Assembly (NCBI RefSeq): GCF_015594545.1
Contig: NZ_JADIIO010000001.1
Span: forward strand, 1,860,001 to 1,924,000
Direction: 5' to 3'
Origin: Staphylococcus durrellii
GTDB taxonomy: Bacteria; Bacillota; Bacilli; Staphylococcales; Staphylococcaceae
DNA length: 64,000 nucleotides
Shown: piece by piece, positions 48,484-59,994 of the stretch
Layout of the letters: each line of letters opens with the position of its first letter
How positions within the stretch are numbered: the stretch's first letter is position 1
Position numbers and translations under genes: made by a program
Notes under the pieces: generated by a model
The model's input: only the letters and a program-made list of their open reading frames with translations
Told to the model about the DNA's origin: nothing
Databases searched by the model: none

Positions 48484-50518
48484 CGTCTTGCCCCTTTAAT
48501 ATTAAATTAGCATTTGATTTATTTAATCTATTAATCAACTCATATATTACTACTGCTTGTATTAATAATATAATTAAGTATATTAATAACGTAGTAACCC
48601 AATATTTACCAAAAAGCAATATAAATAAAAACGTATTGGCGATAACTAAAAAACAAATTAACCACCTATGAATTTGCCAATAGCTATAACCTAAATGACG
48701 CTTTAAACTAATATTAAATTGAAATGATTTAAAATAAACGTTCAACAATGTCACGATAGTAAGAACTAAAGAACCAATAGTTATAATTACTAATGTTACA
48801 TATTTCAATGTATCTTTTTTATATTCATTAATAAGACTTACTTTAGTATTATAAACAGATTCCACATTTTTAATCGTATTATCCATATTAAAATGTTTTA
48901 TACCTTTAACTATTGTGTCGTAAGGTTTATCTAAATTAGAAGTGAAATAATAGCTAGAAGTTAAATAGTGACTAAAATGAGCAATGTCGCTATTCCCCAT
49001 TTCGACGATAGCAATTGGATCGATAACTTCATTGTTCATATCTCCAATAATAGGATCATATGAGAAATAACCTTTATTGCTTGAAGTATATATAATATTT
49101 AGTGATAATCCTTTATTATAGCTTTCGTTATCTTTATTAAAGTATTTGTAAAAATAGAATTTATCTAAATAAATTTGCTTTATTTTTTCTTCATACTTTT
49201 TCAATACGCTTGGCACTAATAAGTTTTGAACCTTATCATTATATTTTAATTGGGTGATTACATTTTCGCCCTTCTCAGTTAAGATGCTATGTCGTTGTAA
49301 ATAATTTTTATCAATGATGACATAACGACTATCAATAGGCAACGTTAATTCACCTTTGGCGTTGTATACTTCTTGTTCTTTTTCCTCAGAGATTAAGAAA
49401 TTATTGAAGCTAGCAATAAATCCTTTGTTAAATTTGCTATTATAATACGCTTTATATTTCTTGTTTTCAGTTTTTTCTAGTTCTTCATCTTTAAGCTGGC
49501 CAATATAAGTTGCAATCGTACGATAGATATTTTTAGTGTTTTGCCAATGTTTTAATGAAACTTGTTGTTTATGATAATTTGTATAATTTATTAATAAATT
49601 TTGTGTGGCATTTCCTATAATATACATAATCACAAGCGTTAAAATCATATAAGCAATAGTTAACACATACTTGCTATTTTGAGCATTATTATTATTAAAC
49701 GCTTTATAATATATATGTATTGTTATCGTTGTTAAAGCAATATAAATACTCGAAATTATTATGACAAACGCTCCAAACACCACTAGCACAGTTAAATAAT
49801 GCAAATCTTTATATACGATATAATAAACGAATAATACTGTTATCAAAGAAAATAAAATTGCAACAACAATATGCTTTTTAAATAATTTCATGATAAATAG
49901 CATAATCTGCCCTTTAGAGTAACCTAAGTCATAAAGAACCTTATATTGCTTTTTATTATTTCTTAAATAATGCAAATAGATAATACTATTAAGTAATACA
50001 AACATTATTATCATTAGTATAGAGAATGAATCTAGATTATAGTTCCAAACCGATAAATGCTTTGCATCTTTTTTAACTATCCCTACATTTTTATTAATTA
50101 AATTAATAACTGTTTCTATATCACTTTGATTCCCTTTTAAATAATATTTGCCATCTGTGGCTAACTTAGTGTCAAAGAACTCATAGACTTTAATATTAAT
50201 TTTACTATTAAAAGTTTTTAAGGTGTGTTTATTAGAAGTATGTTTTAATAACGACTTGTCTGTAGTATGTAAAAGTACTTTGTTATCATTAATAAATGTT
50301 TCTTGTGTAAATTCAACGTTATATTTTTTATGCAAATAGTGAAAATACTTTCTATCTTGTTTGGTGAACTTCTTTTCTTCATCTGTAAAACTAAAATAAA
50401 TTCCTGTACTACCATTATCAACAATTTTAAAATATGCTAACTCTTTTAATTGGTGGATAAATATAAAATTTATAGATATTAAAAAAGCTATTACTAATAC
50501 TGTAAGCAACTTCTTCAT
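48476..50518 (-). CDS. Bacteriocin-associated membrane protein (DUF1430 type)
   Basis: This is a 680-residue integral membrane protein. It has an N-terminal helix (about 5-25), an extracellular segment, and three to four helices near 165-305. A second large extracellular part follows, then FtsX/MacB-like helices near 575-665 (YVTLVIITIGSLVLTIV). The layout is that of the DUF1430 protein found in lactococcin-972 type loci. It is coupled to the ATPase by an 8-base overlap and lies 34 bases after the bacteriocin gene. Confidence 0.87.
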   Translation of the reverse strand: MKKLLTVLVIAFLISINFIFIHQLKELAYFKIVDNGSTGIYFSFTDEEKKFTKQDRKYFHYLHKKYNVEFTQETFINDNKVLLHTTDKSLLKHTSNKHTLKTFNSKINIKVYEFFDTKLATDGKYYLKGNQSDIETVINLINKNVGIVKKDAKHLSVWNYNLDSFSILMIIMFVLLNSIIYLHYLRNNKKQYKVLYDLGYSKGQIMLFIMKLFKKHIVVAILFSLITVLFVYYIVYKDLHYLTVLVVFGAFVIIISSIYIALTTITIHIYYKAFNNNNAQNSKYVLTIAYMILTLVIMYIIGNATQNLLINYTNYHKQQVSLKHWQNTKNIYRTIATYIGQLKDEELEKTENKKYKAYYNSKFNKGFIASFNNFLISEEKEQEVYNAKGELTLPIDSRYVIIDKNYLQRHSILTEKGENVITQLKYNDKVQNLLVPSVLKKYEEKIKQIYLDKFYFYKYFNKDNESYNKGLSLNIIYTSSNKGYFSYDPIIGDMNNEVIDPIAIVEMGNSDIAHFSHYLTSSYYFTSNLDKPYDTIVKGIKHFNMDNTIKNVESVYNTKVSLINEYKKDTLKYVTLVIITIGSLVLTIVTLLNVYFKSFQFNISLKRHLGYSYWQIHRWLICFLVIANTFLFILLFGKYWVTTLLIYLIILLIQAVVIYELINRLNKSNANLILKGQDDD

Positions 50519-50552
50519 GCTTCACCTCTTATGATTATAATTAAAAAATATT

Positions 50553-50939
50553 TTACCTATAATCATAGAAAGCTTTATTTCCAGTCAAAGTCTTCTTAAC
50601 ACGTGCTTTTGAAAAAACTCCTTTATTTCTCCATCCTCCATCATTAAATTTACCTCTTTTATTAATTACAGATGCTTTACCTTGTCTTTTATAATGCTTA
50701 TATTCTGAAATAGCTAGATTACCTCTAGTCCCTCTAATCCAAAAGCCTCCACTTGCATATCCCGATGTAATTGCACGTGTATAAATATTATCAGTAGTTT
50801 TAGATTGCTTTATACCACTATAATTATCTAAATTTTCTTCTCCACCTAATATATGATTTTGAGCATTCGAAAAACTAAAGTAACCTAAACCGCATATACT
50901 GGCACTTAAAATATCACTCGAAAATATAAATTTTTTCAT
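50553..50939 (-). CDS. Lactococcin 972-family bacteriocin precursor
   Basis: This is a 128-residue secreted protein with an N-terminal signal-like stretch. The C-terminal domain of about 65 residues has the family pattern GGFWIRGT, GNLAISEYKHYKRQGKASVINKRG, W then TGNKAFYDYR. Lactococcin 972 binds lipid II and blocks septum formation in sensitive cocci; the same action here is inferred. The family motif is usually GGxWxYG; here the residue after W-I is arginine. ATG 50939 follows GAGGTG. No separate immunity gene is visible. Confidence 0.87.
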   Translation of the reverse strand: MKKFIFSSDILSASICGLGYFSFSNAQNHILGGEENLDNYSGIKQSKTTDNIYTRAITSGYASGGFWIRGTRGNLAISEYKHYKRQGKASVINKRGKFNDGGWRNKGVFSKARVKKTLTGNKAFYDYR

Positions 50940-51106
50940 ATTTAACACCTCTTCATAATTTATAATGATTAAGGCTTATGAAGTATATTTTTCTATATTA
51001 ACTAAACTAAACACTAATCTAATCGCTAAGCCAAGTTACATAATTTTATTATCTATTATATAATTTATATTATAGTTCTTTGATTTTATATTGTAAATAT
51101 ATTTCC

Positions 51107-51141
51107 GAAAAAAATAAGCCTTCAAATCATTTTGAAGACTT
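51107..51141 (-). terminator. Terminator of the small membrane gene at 51151
   Basis: AAGTCTTCAAA with TTTGAAGGCTT (one G-U pair) surrounds ATGA; TATTTTTTT follows on the minus strand. Confidence 0.88.
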
Positions 51142-51150
51142 ACATCATTT

Positions 51151-51369
51151 TTAAATTTTACTAGCTTTATATTCCAATGGATCAATTTCATGTTTGCGCA
51201 TATCCGATCCTTTTTTATACAGCATAACGACTCCAATTATTAATACTACTATAGTTACTAAAAATAGCATGTTTTTCTTCTTGCCAAAATTCATCACACC
51301 ACTTAATACCAATAAAACTATGATGACGATAAATAGAATAAATGCTAAATACATAAACAAAACACTCAT
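51151..51369 (-). CDS. Small two-helix membrane protein
   Basis: This is a 72-residue protein with two hydrophobic helices (residues 3-25 and 35-51) and a charged tail GSDMRKHEIDPLEYKASKI. It lies directly upstream of the bacteriocin gene on the same strand but has its own terminator. An immunity role is possible by position and topology only. AAGGAAG precedes the start. Confidence 0.62.
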   Translation of the reverse strand: MSVLFMYLAFILFIVIIVLLVLSGVMNFGKKKNMLFLVTIVVLIIGVVMLYKKGSDMRKHEIDPLEYKASKI

Positions 51370-51491
51370 ATATTTTTACTTCCTTCGCGCGTTTAATTAA
51401 TTTGAAGCATAAATCATTATGCTCTGTAAAATTAAATACCGCAATATAAACTTTTACAATTTTATACTACTTATTTTCTTCTAAATTCAAA

Positions 51492-51528
51492 TAAAAAACT
51501 AGCTAAGTAGCAATTTGCCTATAGCTAG
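51492..51528 (-). terminator. Terminator after whiA
   Basis: On the minus strand CTAGCTA and TAGCTAG close a hairpin with an inner GCAAATTGC, followed by TTTTTTATT. Confidence 0.75.
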
Positions 51529-51560
51529 CCATTTTATTAACATTATAATTCTGAATATAA

Positions 51561-52508
51561 TTACAATGAATCAATATTTTCTCCGCTTCTTATTTTGTCA
51601 GCCATTTCGTTTAATTTTCTAAGACGATGATTGACGCCAGATTTTGAAATTGTACCTGTCGAAACCATTTCACCTAGCTCTTTTAATGAAATTTCTTGAT
51701 GCTCAACACGTAATTTTGCAATTTCTCTTAAACGATCTGGTAAGTTATCTAAACCTATTTCTTTGTCTATCAATTGTATACTTTCAACTTGTTTCATAGC
51801 GGCGCTGACTGTTTTATTTAAATTTGCTGTTTCACAATTGACAAGTCTATTAACTGAATTTCTCATGTCTCGTACGATTCTGACATCTTCAAATTTAAGT
51901 AATGCTTGATAACCTCCGATTAAACTTAAGAAATCGGATATTTTTTCAGCTTCTTTTAAATACACAATGCTTCCCTTTTTACGTTCTAAATGTTTGGCGT
52001 TCAAATCATAACCATTCATTAATTTTGTCAGCCCTTCTGAATGGTTTTCATATAAAGAAAATATTTCTAAATGATAAGATGAAGTTTCTGGATTATTGAC
52101 TGAACCGCCAGCCAAAAAAGCCCCTCTTAAATAACTACGTCGCATTTCATCGTCTTCGATGATTGCTTCATCAATTTCATGCGTAAATATACCGTTTTTC
52201 AATATACCTAATTCATCCAAAATCTCTTTAGATCTCATCTTAACTCTACATATATAAATATTATTTTTCTTTAATTTCATTTTTTTACGCACTAAAATTT
52301 CAACTTCAACGTTAAATATTTTTTTAATTAATGAATAGATTCTTCTCGCCGTTGTAGCATTCTCTGTTTGTACATTAATTACAAATTGTTGATTTGCTAA
52401 ACTAAGTGCACCATTCATTCTTATCAAGGCACTGAGCTCTGCTTTTGCGTTGTCTATATCAACTTCGATTCTTGTTAATTCATTTTTCATTTCTGATGCA
52501 AAGCTCAT
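51561..52508 (-). CDS. whiA: DNA-binding protein WhiA
   Basis: WhiA is a LAGLIDADG-like plus helix-turn-helix protein. In Gram-positive bacteria it takes part in chromosome segregation and cell division. The 315-residue product has a LAGLIDADG-type fold ([19 protein letters not shown], about 128-146) and a C-terminal HTH ([27 protein letters not shown]). It is the third gene of rapZ-yvcK-whiA. Confidence 0.97.
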   Translation of the reverse strand: MSFASEMKNELTRIEVDIDNAKAELSALIRMNGALSLANQQFVINVQTENATTARRIYSLIKKIFNVEVEILVRKKMKLKKNNIYICRVKMRSKEILDELGILKNGIFTHEIDEAIIEDDEMRRSYLRGAFLAGGSVNNPETSSYHLEIFSLYENHSEGLTKLMNGYDLNAKHLERKKGSIVYLKEAEKISDFLSLIGGYQALLKFEDVRIVRDMRNSVNRLVNCETANLNKTVSAAMKQVESIQLIDKEIGLDNLPDRLREIAKLRVEHQEISLKELGEMVSTGTISKSGVNHRLRKLNEMADKIRSGENIDSL

Positions 52509-52556
52509 ATGTACTCATTCCTTTTCTTTACTACAAATTAGTTCCCAATTTTTAAA

Positions 52557-53540
52557 CTACTTACGTTTAAATTTAATTGTATCAGTAGTATCTAATGCAA
52601 TCTCATAGATCATCTTTGAGAGCACTTTGTTATTATGACGAACGTAATGCTCTGATGATATTTCAACTAGATTATCATGCGAAAATACTTTGATATTTGC
52701 TTGGTCTAATACATCTCTATCGTTAACTACCGGACTAGCATTTTCGTTTTTATATCTATCTAACACGTTCTGACTAAATGATTGTTCGTTACATATCGCA
52801 TAATCAATAAATTGCTTACCTACATGATCATGAATGGCATTAATGTGTTCATACGCAGTATAATTATTTGTTTCACCAGGTTGAGTCATGACATTGGTAA
52901 CATATAATTTAGGCGCTTCACTATTTATAACCGCTTCTGCAATCCCTTCAACACAAAGGTTTGATATTACACTTGTATAAAGAGACCCTGGTCCTAAGAC
53001 AATTAAATCCGCTTCTGATAAAGCTTCTAAAGCTTCTGCCATTGGTTGTACATTTTTGGGTTCCAAAAAGACATGTTTAATTTTTTTGTTTTTTTTAGGT
53101 ATATTTGATTCACCGTATACTATTTCTCCATCTTCCATAACTGCATTCAATTGTACACTCGTATTAGTAGATGGTATGACTTTGCCTTTAATATTTAAAA
53201 TTTTACTTAGTTCTTTAACGGCATGTCCAAAATCATTGGTAATGTTAGTTAACGCCGCGATTAATAGATTACCTAATGAATGGCCTTCAATTTGATTTTC
53301 TTGAAACCGATATTTAAACAACTCTTCCAATATAGGTTCAGCTTCACTTAAAGCAGAAATTACGTTTCTAATATCTCCTGGTGCCGGAATATTCATTTCA
53401 TTACGAATCTTGCCAGTACTACCACCATCATCCGCAACTGTAACGATAGTAGTAATATCAATATTATAGTCTCTTAATCCACGTGCTAAAACTGATAAAC
53501 CAGTGCCACCGCCGATAAGTACAAGTTTAATTTTCTCCAT
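52557..53540 (-). CDS. yvcK: YvcK/GlmR family gluconeogenesis and envelope factor
   Basis: This is a 327-residue protein with a CofD/2-phospho-L-lactate transferase-like fold ([17 protein letters not shown] at the N-terminus, [11 protein letters not shown] near 195). It is linked in Bacilli to cell-wall precursor supply and binding of UDP-GlcNAc. ATG 53540 overlaps the rapZ stop by 14 bases. The frame extends 19 codons further, but that part reads through rapZ. Confidence 0.92.
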   Translation of the reverse strand: MEKIKLVLIGGGTGLSVLARGLRDYNIDITTIVTVADDGGSTGKIRNEMNIPAPGDIRNVISALSEAEPILEELFKYRFQENQIEGHSLGNLLIAALTNITNDFGHAVKELSKILNIKGKVIPSTNTSVQLNAVMEDGEIVYGESNIPKKNKKIKHVFLEPKNVQPMAEALEALSEADLIVLGPGSLYTSVISNLCVEGIAEAVINSEAPKLYVTNVMTQPGETNNYTAYEHINAIHDHVGKQFIDYAICNEQSFSQNVLDRYKNENASPVVNDRDVLDQANIKVFSHDNLVEISSEHYVRHNNKVLSKMIYEIALDTTDTIKFKRK

Positions 53541-54447
53541 TTTTCTCGCCACTTTCAATATGTGCATCTCGGTGATGTACATATACATTATAGTCAAAGC
53601 TTTCTCTTAATTCTTCACCAATTCTTTTAGCCAAAGCTACAGAGCGATGTTGACCTCCTGTACAACCCATGGCAATAACCAATTGTGTTTTCCCTTCTTT
53701 TTTGTAACCGGGTATCATGTATTTTAATAAATCTATTAATTTTTCGTAAAAAATTTCAGTTTCTTGCCATTTCATTACATAATCATACACTAGTTTATCT
53801 TCTCCAGTTAAAGGTCTTAATTCCTTAACGTAATAAGGATTAGGTAAAAATCTAACATCAAATACTATATCTGCGTCCATTTGAATACCATGTTTAAATC
53901 CAAAACTTGTTACATTGACACTAAATAATTCATAGTTTCTATTGTTAAAGTAATCATTCATACGTTTTTTTAATTCTTTTGGTGTGAAAAAGGACGTATC
54001 AATAATATAATTTGCACAACTTCTTATTTCTGTTAGTAAATGTCTCTCTTCTTCAATAGATTCTATTAAAGAACGTTGACCATTCTCATTCAAGGGATGT
54101 GCCCTACGCGTCTCTTTATATCTTGAAATTAATCGTTCTTCACTCGCTTCTAAAAATATAAGCTCTACAATAACGTCAGTTCTACTTTTAATAGCATCGA
54201 CTTCTTTTACAAAAGATTTAAATAATTCTTTACCTCTCAAATCAATTGCAATAGCAACCTTTCTTAAAGAAGGGTTGTCCTGTTCCATTAATTCGACAAA
54301 CTTAGGCAATAAAATAGGTGGTAGGTTATCAACACAAAAGTAACCAATATCTTCTAGACTTTGAATAACAAGTGATTTCCCGGCACCTGACATACCAGTA
54401 ATTAACAATAATTCACTATTAACATTTTCTTTTTCACTTTTTTGCAT
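53527..54447 (-). CDS. rapZ: RNase adapter / nucleotide-binding protein RapZ (YvcJ)
   Basis: This is a 306-residue P-loop protein with Walker A GMSGAGKS (residues about 18-25) and the C-terminal domain [15 protein letters not shown] near 265. RapZ controls small RNAs for glucosamine-phosphate synthase in Enterobacteria. In Gram-positive bacteria YvcJ has nucleotide hydrolase activity and its role is less clear. It is the first gene of the yvcJ-yvcK-whiA cluster. Confidence 0.95.
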   Translation of the reverse strand: MQKSEKENVNSELLLITGMSGAGKSLVIQSLEDIGYFCVDNLPPILLPKFVELMEQDNPSLRKVAIAIDLRGKELFKSFVKEVDAIKSRTDVIVELIFLEASEERLISRYKETRRAHPLNENGQRSLIESIEEERHLLTEIRSCANYIIDTSFFTPKELKKRMNDYFNNRNYELFSVNVTSFGFKHGIQMDADIVFDVRFLPNPYYVKELRPLTGEDKLVYDYVMKWQETEIFYEKLIDLLKYMIPGYKKEGKTQLVIAMGCTGGQHRSVALAKRIGEELRESFDYNVYVHHRDAHIESGEKNGEN

Positions 54448-54574
54448 CTTCTACTACACCATCCACTTAAATTTAAATTCCTGTACGTTACAAGTTGTAT
54501 TTTAAATTATATATACTTATACTGTTATGATACATTTTACATTAAAAGCCATCTTCATCATAGTATTATAATTT

Positions 54575-54637
54575 TAAAAAAATAAACAGCTAAGATAGAT
54601 TAACCTACCAACATGTAAGTCAATTATCCTAGCTGCT
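54575..54637 (-). terminator. Terminator of trxB
   Basis: AGCAGCTAGGATAATTGAC and AATCTATCTTAGCTGTT form a long imperfect stem, followed by TATTTTTTT on the minus strand. Confidence 0.8.
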
Positions 54638-54654
54638 ATTTTATTGATATTAGA

Positions 54655-55614
<960 letters not shown>

Positions 55615-55663
55615 TTATTAATTCATTATGCGAATTATACAGCATTTAATATATTTCTCAAAA

Positions 55664-57100
55664 CTATATGCTTACCAAATAATCTATCGCTTGATTCAAG
55701 CGATAAAGCGTAACATCAAACCAATCCATCACTTGTTGTTTTGAAATTTTACTGTCACTATTTTGATAATAATTATATACAAAAGCAGCAACATAATGTG
55801 TTACATGCGTTAAATCTATACCTTCAGCTATAATCGCTTCTGCTTGATCAATCCATACAATAAACAATTCCTCGTCATCTTTCAAGTTATCAATATTATA
55901 AAGTTGTAATAAACCTCTATGAACGAAATCTAATTTATTTAATTTTAAATCTTGGATTAGATAAGTTAAATAAAGTTTTTCATAGTCATTCATACCTTCT
56001 AAAACAGACCATATTTCTTCTGTTAACAGAACTTCTCGTCCTTTTAATTGATTAAGTAAAAATATGCCATAAATGCGGCGGTGACTATCATCATTTAATA
56101 ATAAAGGTAGGATATGTTGGTTAAAAAAGTTTTTGCTTTCTTCTATTTTCCACGGCGCGTAACCCACGTCAACCTTTGAAATTTCTTGCAGTTTCGACCA
56201 GAAAAACTCGCTTTCTTCTGGTTGATCCAAATAATAGTAATTAAAACTTAAAGCATTAAACATCTGCAAAGATATAAACTTGCCCTTTTTATACAATGGT
56301 ACTAGCAATCTCTGAGAAGCCTCATATTCTTTCAAGTAGCTTAATACAATACCTAATTTAAACGTTTCGTCTTCATTCATAGGCATTACTTTGCTTAATA
56401 ATTGAATGTATTTTTGATATTTTTCTTTTTCATTAGTGTTATACAACAGTAAAGTGTAATGACACAGGGCGTGCATATCTGATTTATCTTCAGTAAGTAA
56501 AGTTTCAAACATTTCTTTAGCAATATCATATTCACTTAAATATAAATAGCACATGGCTAATAAATTACGTACGATTCTATGTTGTTGTACTTCTTCAGTT
56601 TGGCGTTTAATATAATCCCTTGCTTCAGGCAGTCTACCTTGAGAGAACAAATATTGAAAAATTAGTTGTACTGCGAATAGTTGGCTTTCTAAGTTAATGT
56701 CATGACCAGAATCATAAGATACTTCAAACATTTGCTCTAATTCATCGTAATAATCTTCATCTTCAGATATTAATACATAATTAATACCAAACAAGAAAGC
56801 CTTGTTTGGTTCATTCAATTCAATGTTTAACTGACTTAATTGAAAGAAACTTTCTGCAACGCATTCATCTTTAACTATAGTTTCATAAAAAAGCGTTTCT
56901 GCGCGTTGGTCTGCACCAATTTTCGACAAGCATAATGCGTAATTGACTTTCACATCAAAATCTTGAGGTGACATTTCTAGCACTTTACCGAAATATTCAA
57001 TAGCTTTTTTGTAGTCTTGTTGCTGTAATTTTTGTTCTCCCATTTTTTTATAAAAGTCAGCATCAAAATTCATGGGGATTACTTTATTATTATGTGCCAT
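55664..57100 (-). CDS. Tetratricopeptide-repeat protein
   Basis: This is a 478-residue soluble protein with TPR units at the N-terminus (FDADFYKKMGEQKLQQQDYKKAIEYFGKVLEM, then KVNYALCLSKIGADQRAETLFYE) and helical repeats through about residue 300. The C-terminal part has no known fold. A TPR gene of this size occurs next to trxB in S. aureus. It lies 63 bases upstream of trxB, with its function unknown. Confidence 0.85.
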   Translation of the reverse strand: MAHNNKVIPMNFDADFYKKMGEQKLQQQDYKKAIEYFGKVLEMSPQDFDVKVNYALCLSKIGADQRAETLFYETIVKDECVAESFFQLSQLNIELNEPNKAFLFGINYVLISEDEDYYDELEQMFEVSYDSGHDINLESQLFAVQLIFQYLFSQGRLPEARDYIKRQTEEVQQHRIVRNLLAMCYLYLSEYDIAKEMFETLLTEDKSDMHALCHYTLLLYNTNEKEKYQKYIQLLSKVMPMNEDETFKLGIVLSYLKEYEASQRLLVPLYKKGKFISLQMFNALSFNYYYLDQPEESEFFWSKLQEISKVDVGYAPWKIEESKNFFNQHILPLLLNDDSHRRIYGIFLLNQLKGREVLLTEEIWSVLEGMNDYEKLYLTYLIQDLKLNKLDFVHRGLLQLYNIDNLKDDEELFIVWIDQAEAIIAEGIDLTHVTHYVAAFVYNYYQNSDSKISKQQVMDWFDVTLYRLNQAIDYLVSI

Positions 57101-57117
57101 CCATGTACACCTCCTTT

Positions 57118-57615
57118 TTATTTATCTGTGTGGTTAACAATTTGTATTGGATTGCCATATGCCAATGCATTATCCGGTATGTCTTTCGTTACGACACTTC
57201 CAGCACCGACTTTCACATTTGAACCAATACTGATGCCTGGTAAAATCGTCACATTAGCTCCAATCATCGTATTATCTCCGATATAAATCTTTCCAGTTCT
57301 AAACTCATCAACTAAAAATTCATGTGTTAACAACACCGTGTTATATCCAATAATACTATTATGACCTATGTGAATGTGTTCAGGATACATAATATCAGGC
57401 ATGACTTTAAATGCAAAAGCAGTGTGCTCACCGATATTCATTTTTAATAAGTGACGATAAAGCCATCTTTTTAATTTCAGGCTAGGTAGATAGCGACTTA
57501 TTTCTATAATTATCGTTTGTTTTAATATTTTGAACCTATCTACGTGCCGATACATTGACCATAAAGGATTTATGTTGGCAACACGTTGCTTTTTAATATT
57601 TCTCACTTCAATCAC
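57118..57615 (-). CDS. Left-handed beta-helix acyltransferase (YvoF type)
   Basis: This is a 165-residue protein with hexapeptide repeats ([56 protein letters not shown]), typical of O-acetyltransferases of the LbH class. The substrate is unknown. It begins at GTG 57615 and overlaps the lgt stop by 4 bases, so it is translationally coupled. yvoF follows lgt in B. subtilis too. Confidence 0.88.
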   Translation of the reverse strand: MIEVRNIKKQRVANINPLWSMYRHVDRFKILKQTIIIEISRYLPSLKLKRWLYRHLLKMNIGEHTAFAFKVMPDIMYPEHIHIGHNSIIGYNTVLLTHEFLVDEFRTGKIYIGDNTMIGANVTILPGISIGSNVKVGAGSVVTKDIPDNALAYGNPIQIVNHTDK

Positions 57616-58445
57616 TTCGCTTTTTTATTCGGCCAAGTTAATGGCCCAGCATTTTTATATTGCAGTGGATTATATTTTAATCTTCTATAAATAATAATAG
57701 CTATGCCGATAATTATAAGAACTACTGACATAACTTGAGCCACCCTAATATGTTCAGTCAACATTAAACTATCAGTACGCATACCTTCAACAAAAAATCT
57801 GCCAATAGAATACCAAATCAAGTATAAACAGAATGTTTCTCCAACTTTTAAATGTTTACGCAACGTAATTAAAATAATAAATCCTAAAATATCCCATACA
57901 GATTCATATAAAAATGTAGGTTGGTAGTACTGACCATCTATGTACATATTTTTTATAATAAATTCTGGAATATGTAGATGTTCAAGTGCAGCACGGGAAA
58001 CCGGACCGCCATGCGCTTCATGGTTCATAAAATTTCCCCATCTGCCAATACCCTGACCTAAAATGATACTAGGTGCGATAACGTCTCCAATTTGGAACGG
58101 ATGATAGTTTTTCATTTTACAAAGAATAATACCTGTAACAAAACCACCTATCAAACCACCATGAATAGCGATACCACCATGCCAAATCATAGGTATTTCT
58201 ATTGGGTTTTGTATATAATAAGGTAATTGGAAGATTACGAAGTATATACGCGCAACAACAAAGCCAAATATGGCACTCCAAAAAATAATATCTACTAAAG
58301 TATCTTTATCGTGTCCGATACGTTTAACGCCGGCTTGAGCAATAAAGTAACCAAGTAAAATACCAGTTGCAATAATGATGCCATACCATCTAATTGAAAG
58401 TGGACCTAATTGTATGGCAACTGGATCTATATAACTTAAAATCAT
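57612..58445 (-). CDS. lgt: Prolipoprotein diacylglyceryl transferase
   Basis: This membrane enzyme transfers diacylglycerol from phosphatidylglycerol to the lipobox cysteine of prolipoproteins. The 277-residue protein has seven helices and the signature [14 protein letters not shown] (about 135-148). It overlaps hprK by 4 bases and yvoF by 4. Substrates in this window include MetQ and both HtsA-like receptors. Confidence 0.97.
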   Translation of the reverse strand: MILSYIDPVAIQLGPLSIRWYGIIIATGILLGYFIAQAGVKRIGHDKDTLVDIIFWSAIFGFVVARIYFVIFQLPYYIQNPIEIPMIWHGGIAIHGGLIGGFVTGIILCKMKNYHPFQIGDVIAPSIILGQGIGRWGNFMNHEAHGGPVSRAALEHLHIPEFIIKNMYIDGQYYQPTFLYESVWDILGFIILITLRKHLKVGETFCLYLIWYSIGRFFVEGMRTDSLMLTEHIRVAQVMSVVLIIIGIAIIIYRRLKYNPLQYKNAGPLTWPNKKAK

Positions 58446-59389
58446 TGAGGTAAATCTCCTTCGTTGTTTTTAGTACTATTGCGCAATATTTCTGCATTCA
58501 GTCTATCATTAAATTCTTCCGCTGTATTAATACCCATAATATTAAGTCGATAGTTCATTGCCGCCACTTCTAAAATGACCGCAACGTTACGTCCAGGTCT
58601 GACTGGGATAGTCTTTTTAGTAATTTCATTATCTAAAATGCGTAACGTTTCTTCATTTAGTCCTACTCGATCATATAGTTTATCTTTATGCCAATTTTCT
58701 AAATGAATATTTAAGCGAATTCTTTTTTCAGTCAAAATCGAACCTGCACCAAATAAAGTCATAACATTAATAATACCTAATCCACGAATCTCTAATAGAT
58801 GCTCGATTAGTTTAGGTGGCTTACCAATTAATTCATCTTTACTGACCTCACGAATCTCAACATTGTCATCCGCTACAAGCCTATGTCCACGTTTAACAAG
58901 TTCTAAGGCCGTTTCACTTTTACCAATTCCTGAATCGCCAGTAATCATTACTCCAACACCGTAAACATCGACGAGTACACCATGTAATGAAGTTGTACGT
59001 GCAAGTTCATGTTCTAAAAATGTAGTCAAACGACTCATTAATTGTGTCGTAGCAACCGTCGACATAATTAAAGGCGTTTCTAATTCTTTGGCAGCTTCGA
59101 TTAATTCTTCTGGCGGTTCTAAATCTCTCGTAACAATAATTGCCGGCGTTTCGGGACGACAGAGTTTTCTCATTCTACCTTGTCTTTCTTCATCCGGTAG
59201 TAAATTGTAAAAAGATAATTCAGTAGTACCTAATAATTGAATACGGTCAGATGCATAGTGAGAAAAATAACCTGCCATTTCTAACCCAGGTCTAGAAATA
59301 TCTGTATTCTTAATTTGTTTATTTAAGCCGGCTTCACCAGCTATAAGTTCAAGTTCAAACCGCTCCACTAAATCTTTAGTAGTTAACAT
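58442..59389 (-). CDS. hprK: HPr kinase/phosphorylase
   Basis: This phosphorylates or dephosphorylates Ser46 of HPr in response to fructose-1,6-bisphosphate. It thus sets CcpA-dependent catabolite repression, including cre sites such as that before the CitM-like gene. Walker [10 protein letters not shown] lies at about 152, the signature [15 protein letters not shown] near 200, and a Ser/Thr-type C-terminal region follows. Length is 315. The start has GAGGTGA upstream. Confidence 0.97.
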   Translation of the reverse strand: MLTTKDLVERFELELIAGEAGLNKQIKNTDISRPGLEMAGYFSHYASDRIQLLGTTELSFYNLLPDEERQGRMRKLCRPETPAIIVTRDLEPPEELIEAAKELETPLIMSTVATTQLMSRLTTFLEHELARTTSLHGVLVDVYGVGVMITGDSGIGKSETALELVKRGHRLVADDNVEIREVSKDELIGKPPKLIEHLLEIRGLGIINVMTLFGAGSILTEKRIRLNIHLENWHKDKLYDRVGLNEETLRILDNEITKKTIPVRPGRNVAVILEVAAMNYRLNIMGINTAEEFNDRLNAEILRNSTKNNEGDLPQ

Positions 59390-59900
59390 AGGTTCACCTC
59401 ACTAATATTTTCCTATACGTATTATGTTCATATCATATCAAAAAGTTACTAGTAAACATAATCAAATAACGTGTAATTTGTATGACCACTTACGTATATA
59501 AGGCATTTATTTATTAATTATATACGATTAGCCACAATAACGTCGAAATTTATTTATTTTTTATAATGAGATTATTATTTTAACTCATACGTAATTCAGT
59601 ATTAGAACACCACAGTACAATCATTTATAAATTTTATAATTAAATGACTCTGGGATATGAATACTAAAAGAGCACCCTATACATGATTGCAAAGATAAAA
59701 ATAATTTATAGGCCACATTTATAAACATACTACGTATTATATGGCTCTCTTTCCTAACAAGATGATGTTTTTTAGAATTTTACTCGAACGTCGTCTCGAG
59801 AAATAAATAAAATCAAAAATGAACTTGGCTGTTTCTGAATGACATTAAACATAAGAAAGTCTGTAGCGCAAAGAGCTACAAAATTTCATAAAAGCAAAGA
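59390..59900. other. Intergenic region without recognisable genes
   Basis: About 500 AT-rich bases between the hprK start and the uvrA end. I see no start sites with good binding sites, no long frame and no hairpin of note. The hprK promoter must lie in it. Confidence 0.55.
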
Positions 59901-59941
59901 AAACGTCAACTTCTACATTGTTTCAATAGAAATTGACGTTT
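59901..59941 (-). terminator. Terminator of uvrBA
   Basis: AAACGTCAATTTCTA and TAGAAGTTGACGTTT pair (one G-U) around an 11-base loop; TCTTTGCTTTT follows on the minus strand. It lies about 55 bases beyond the uvrA stop. Confidence 0.8.
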
Positions 59942-59994
59942 GTGTTTTAGTCAAAGACACTTATGTCTCAGAGACTCATGTATCCATATTTAAG

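Noticed and set aside
50945-51035. Agr-like repeats (TTAGTTAAT) before the bacteriocin gene
   Set aside because: Only one half-site fits and there is no second copy at the right spacing.
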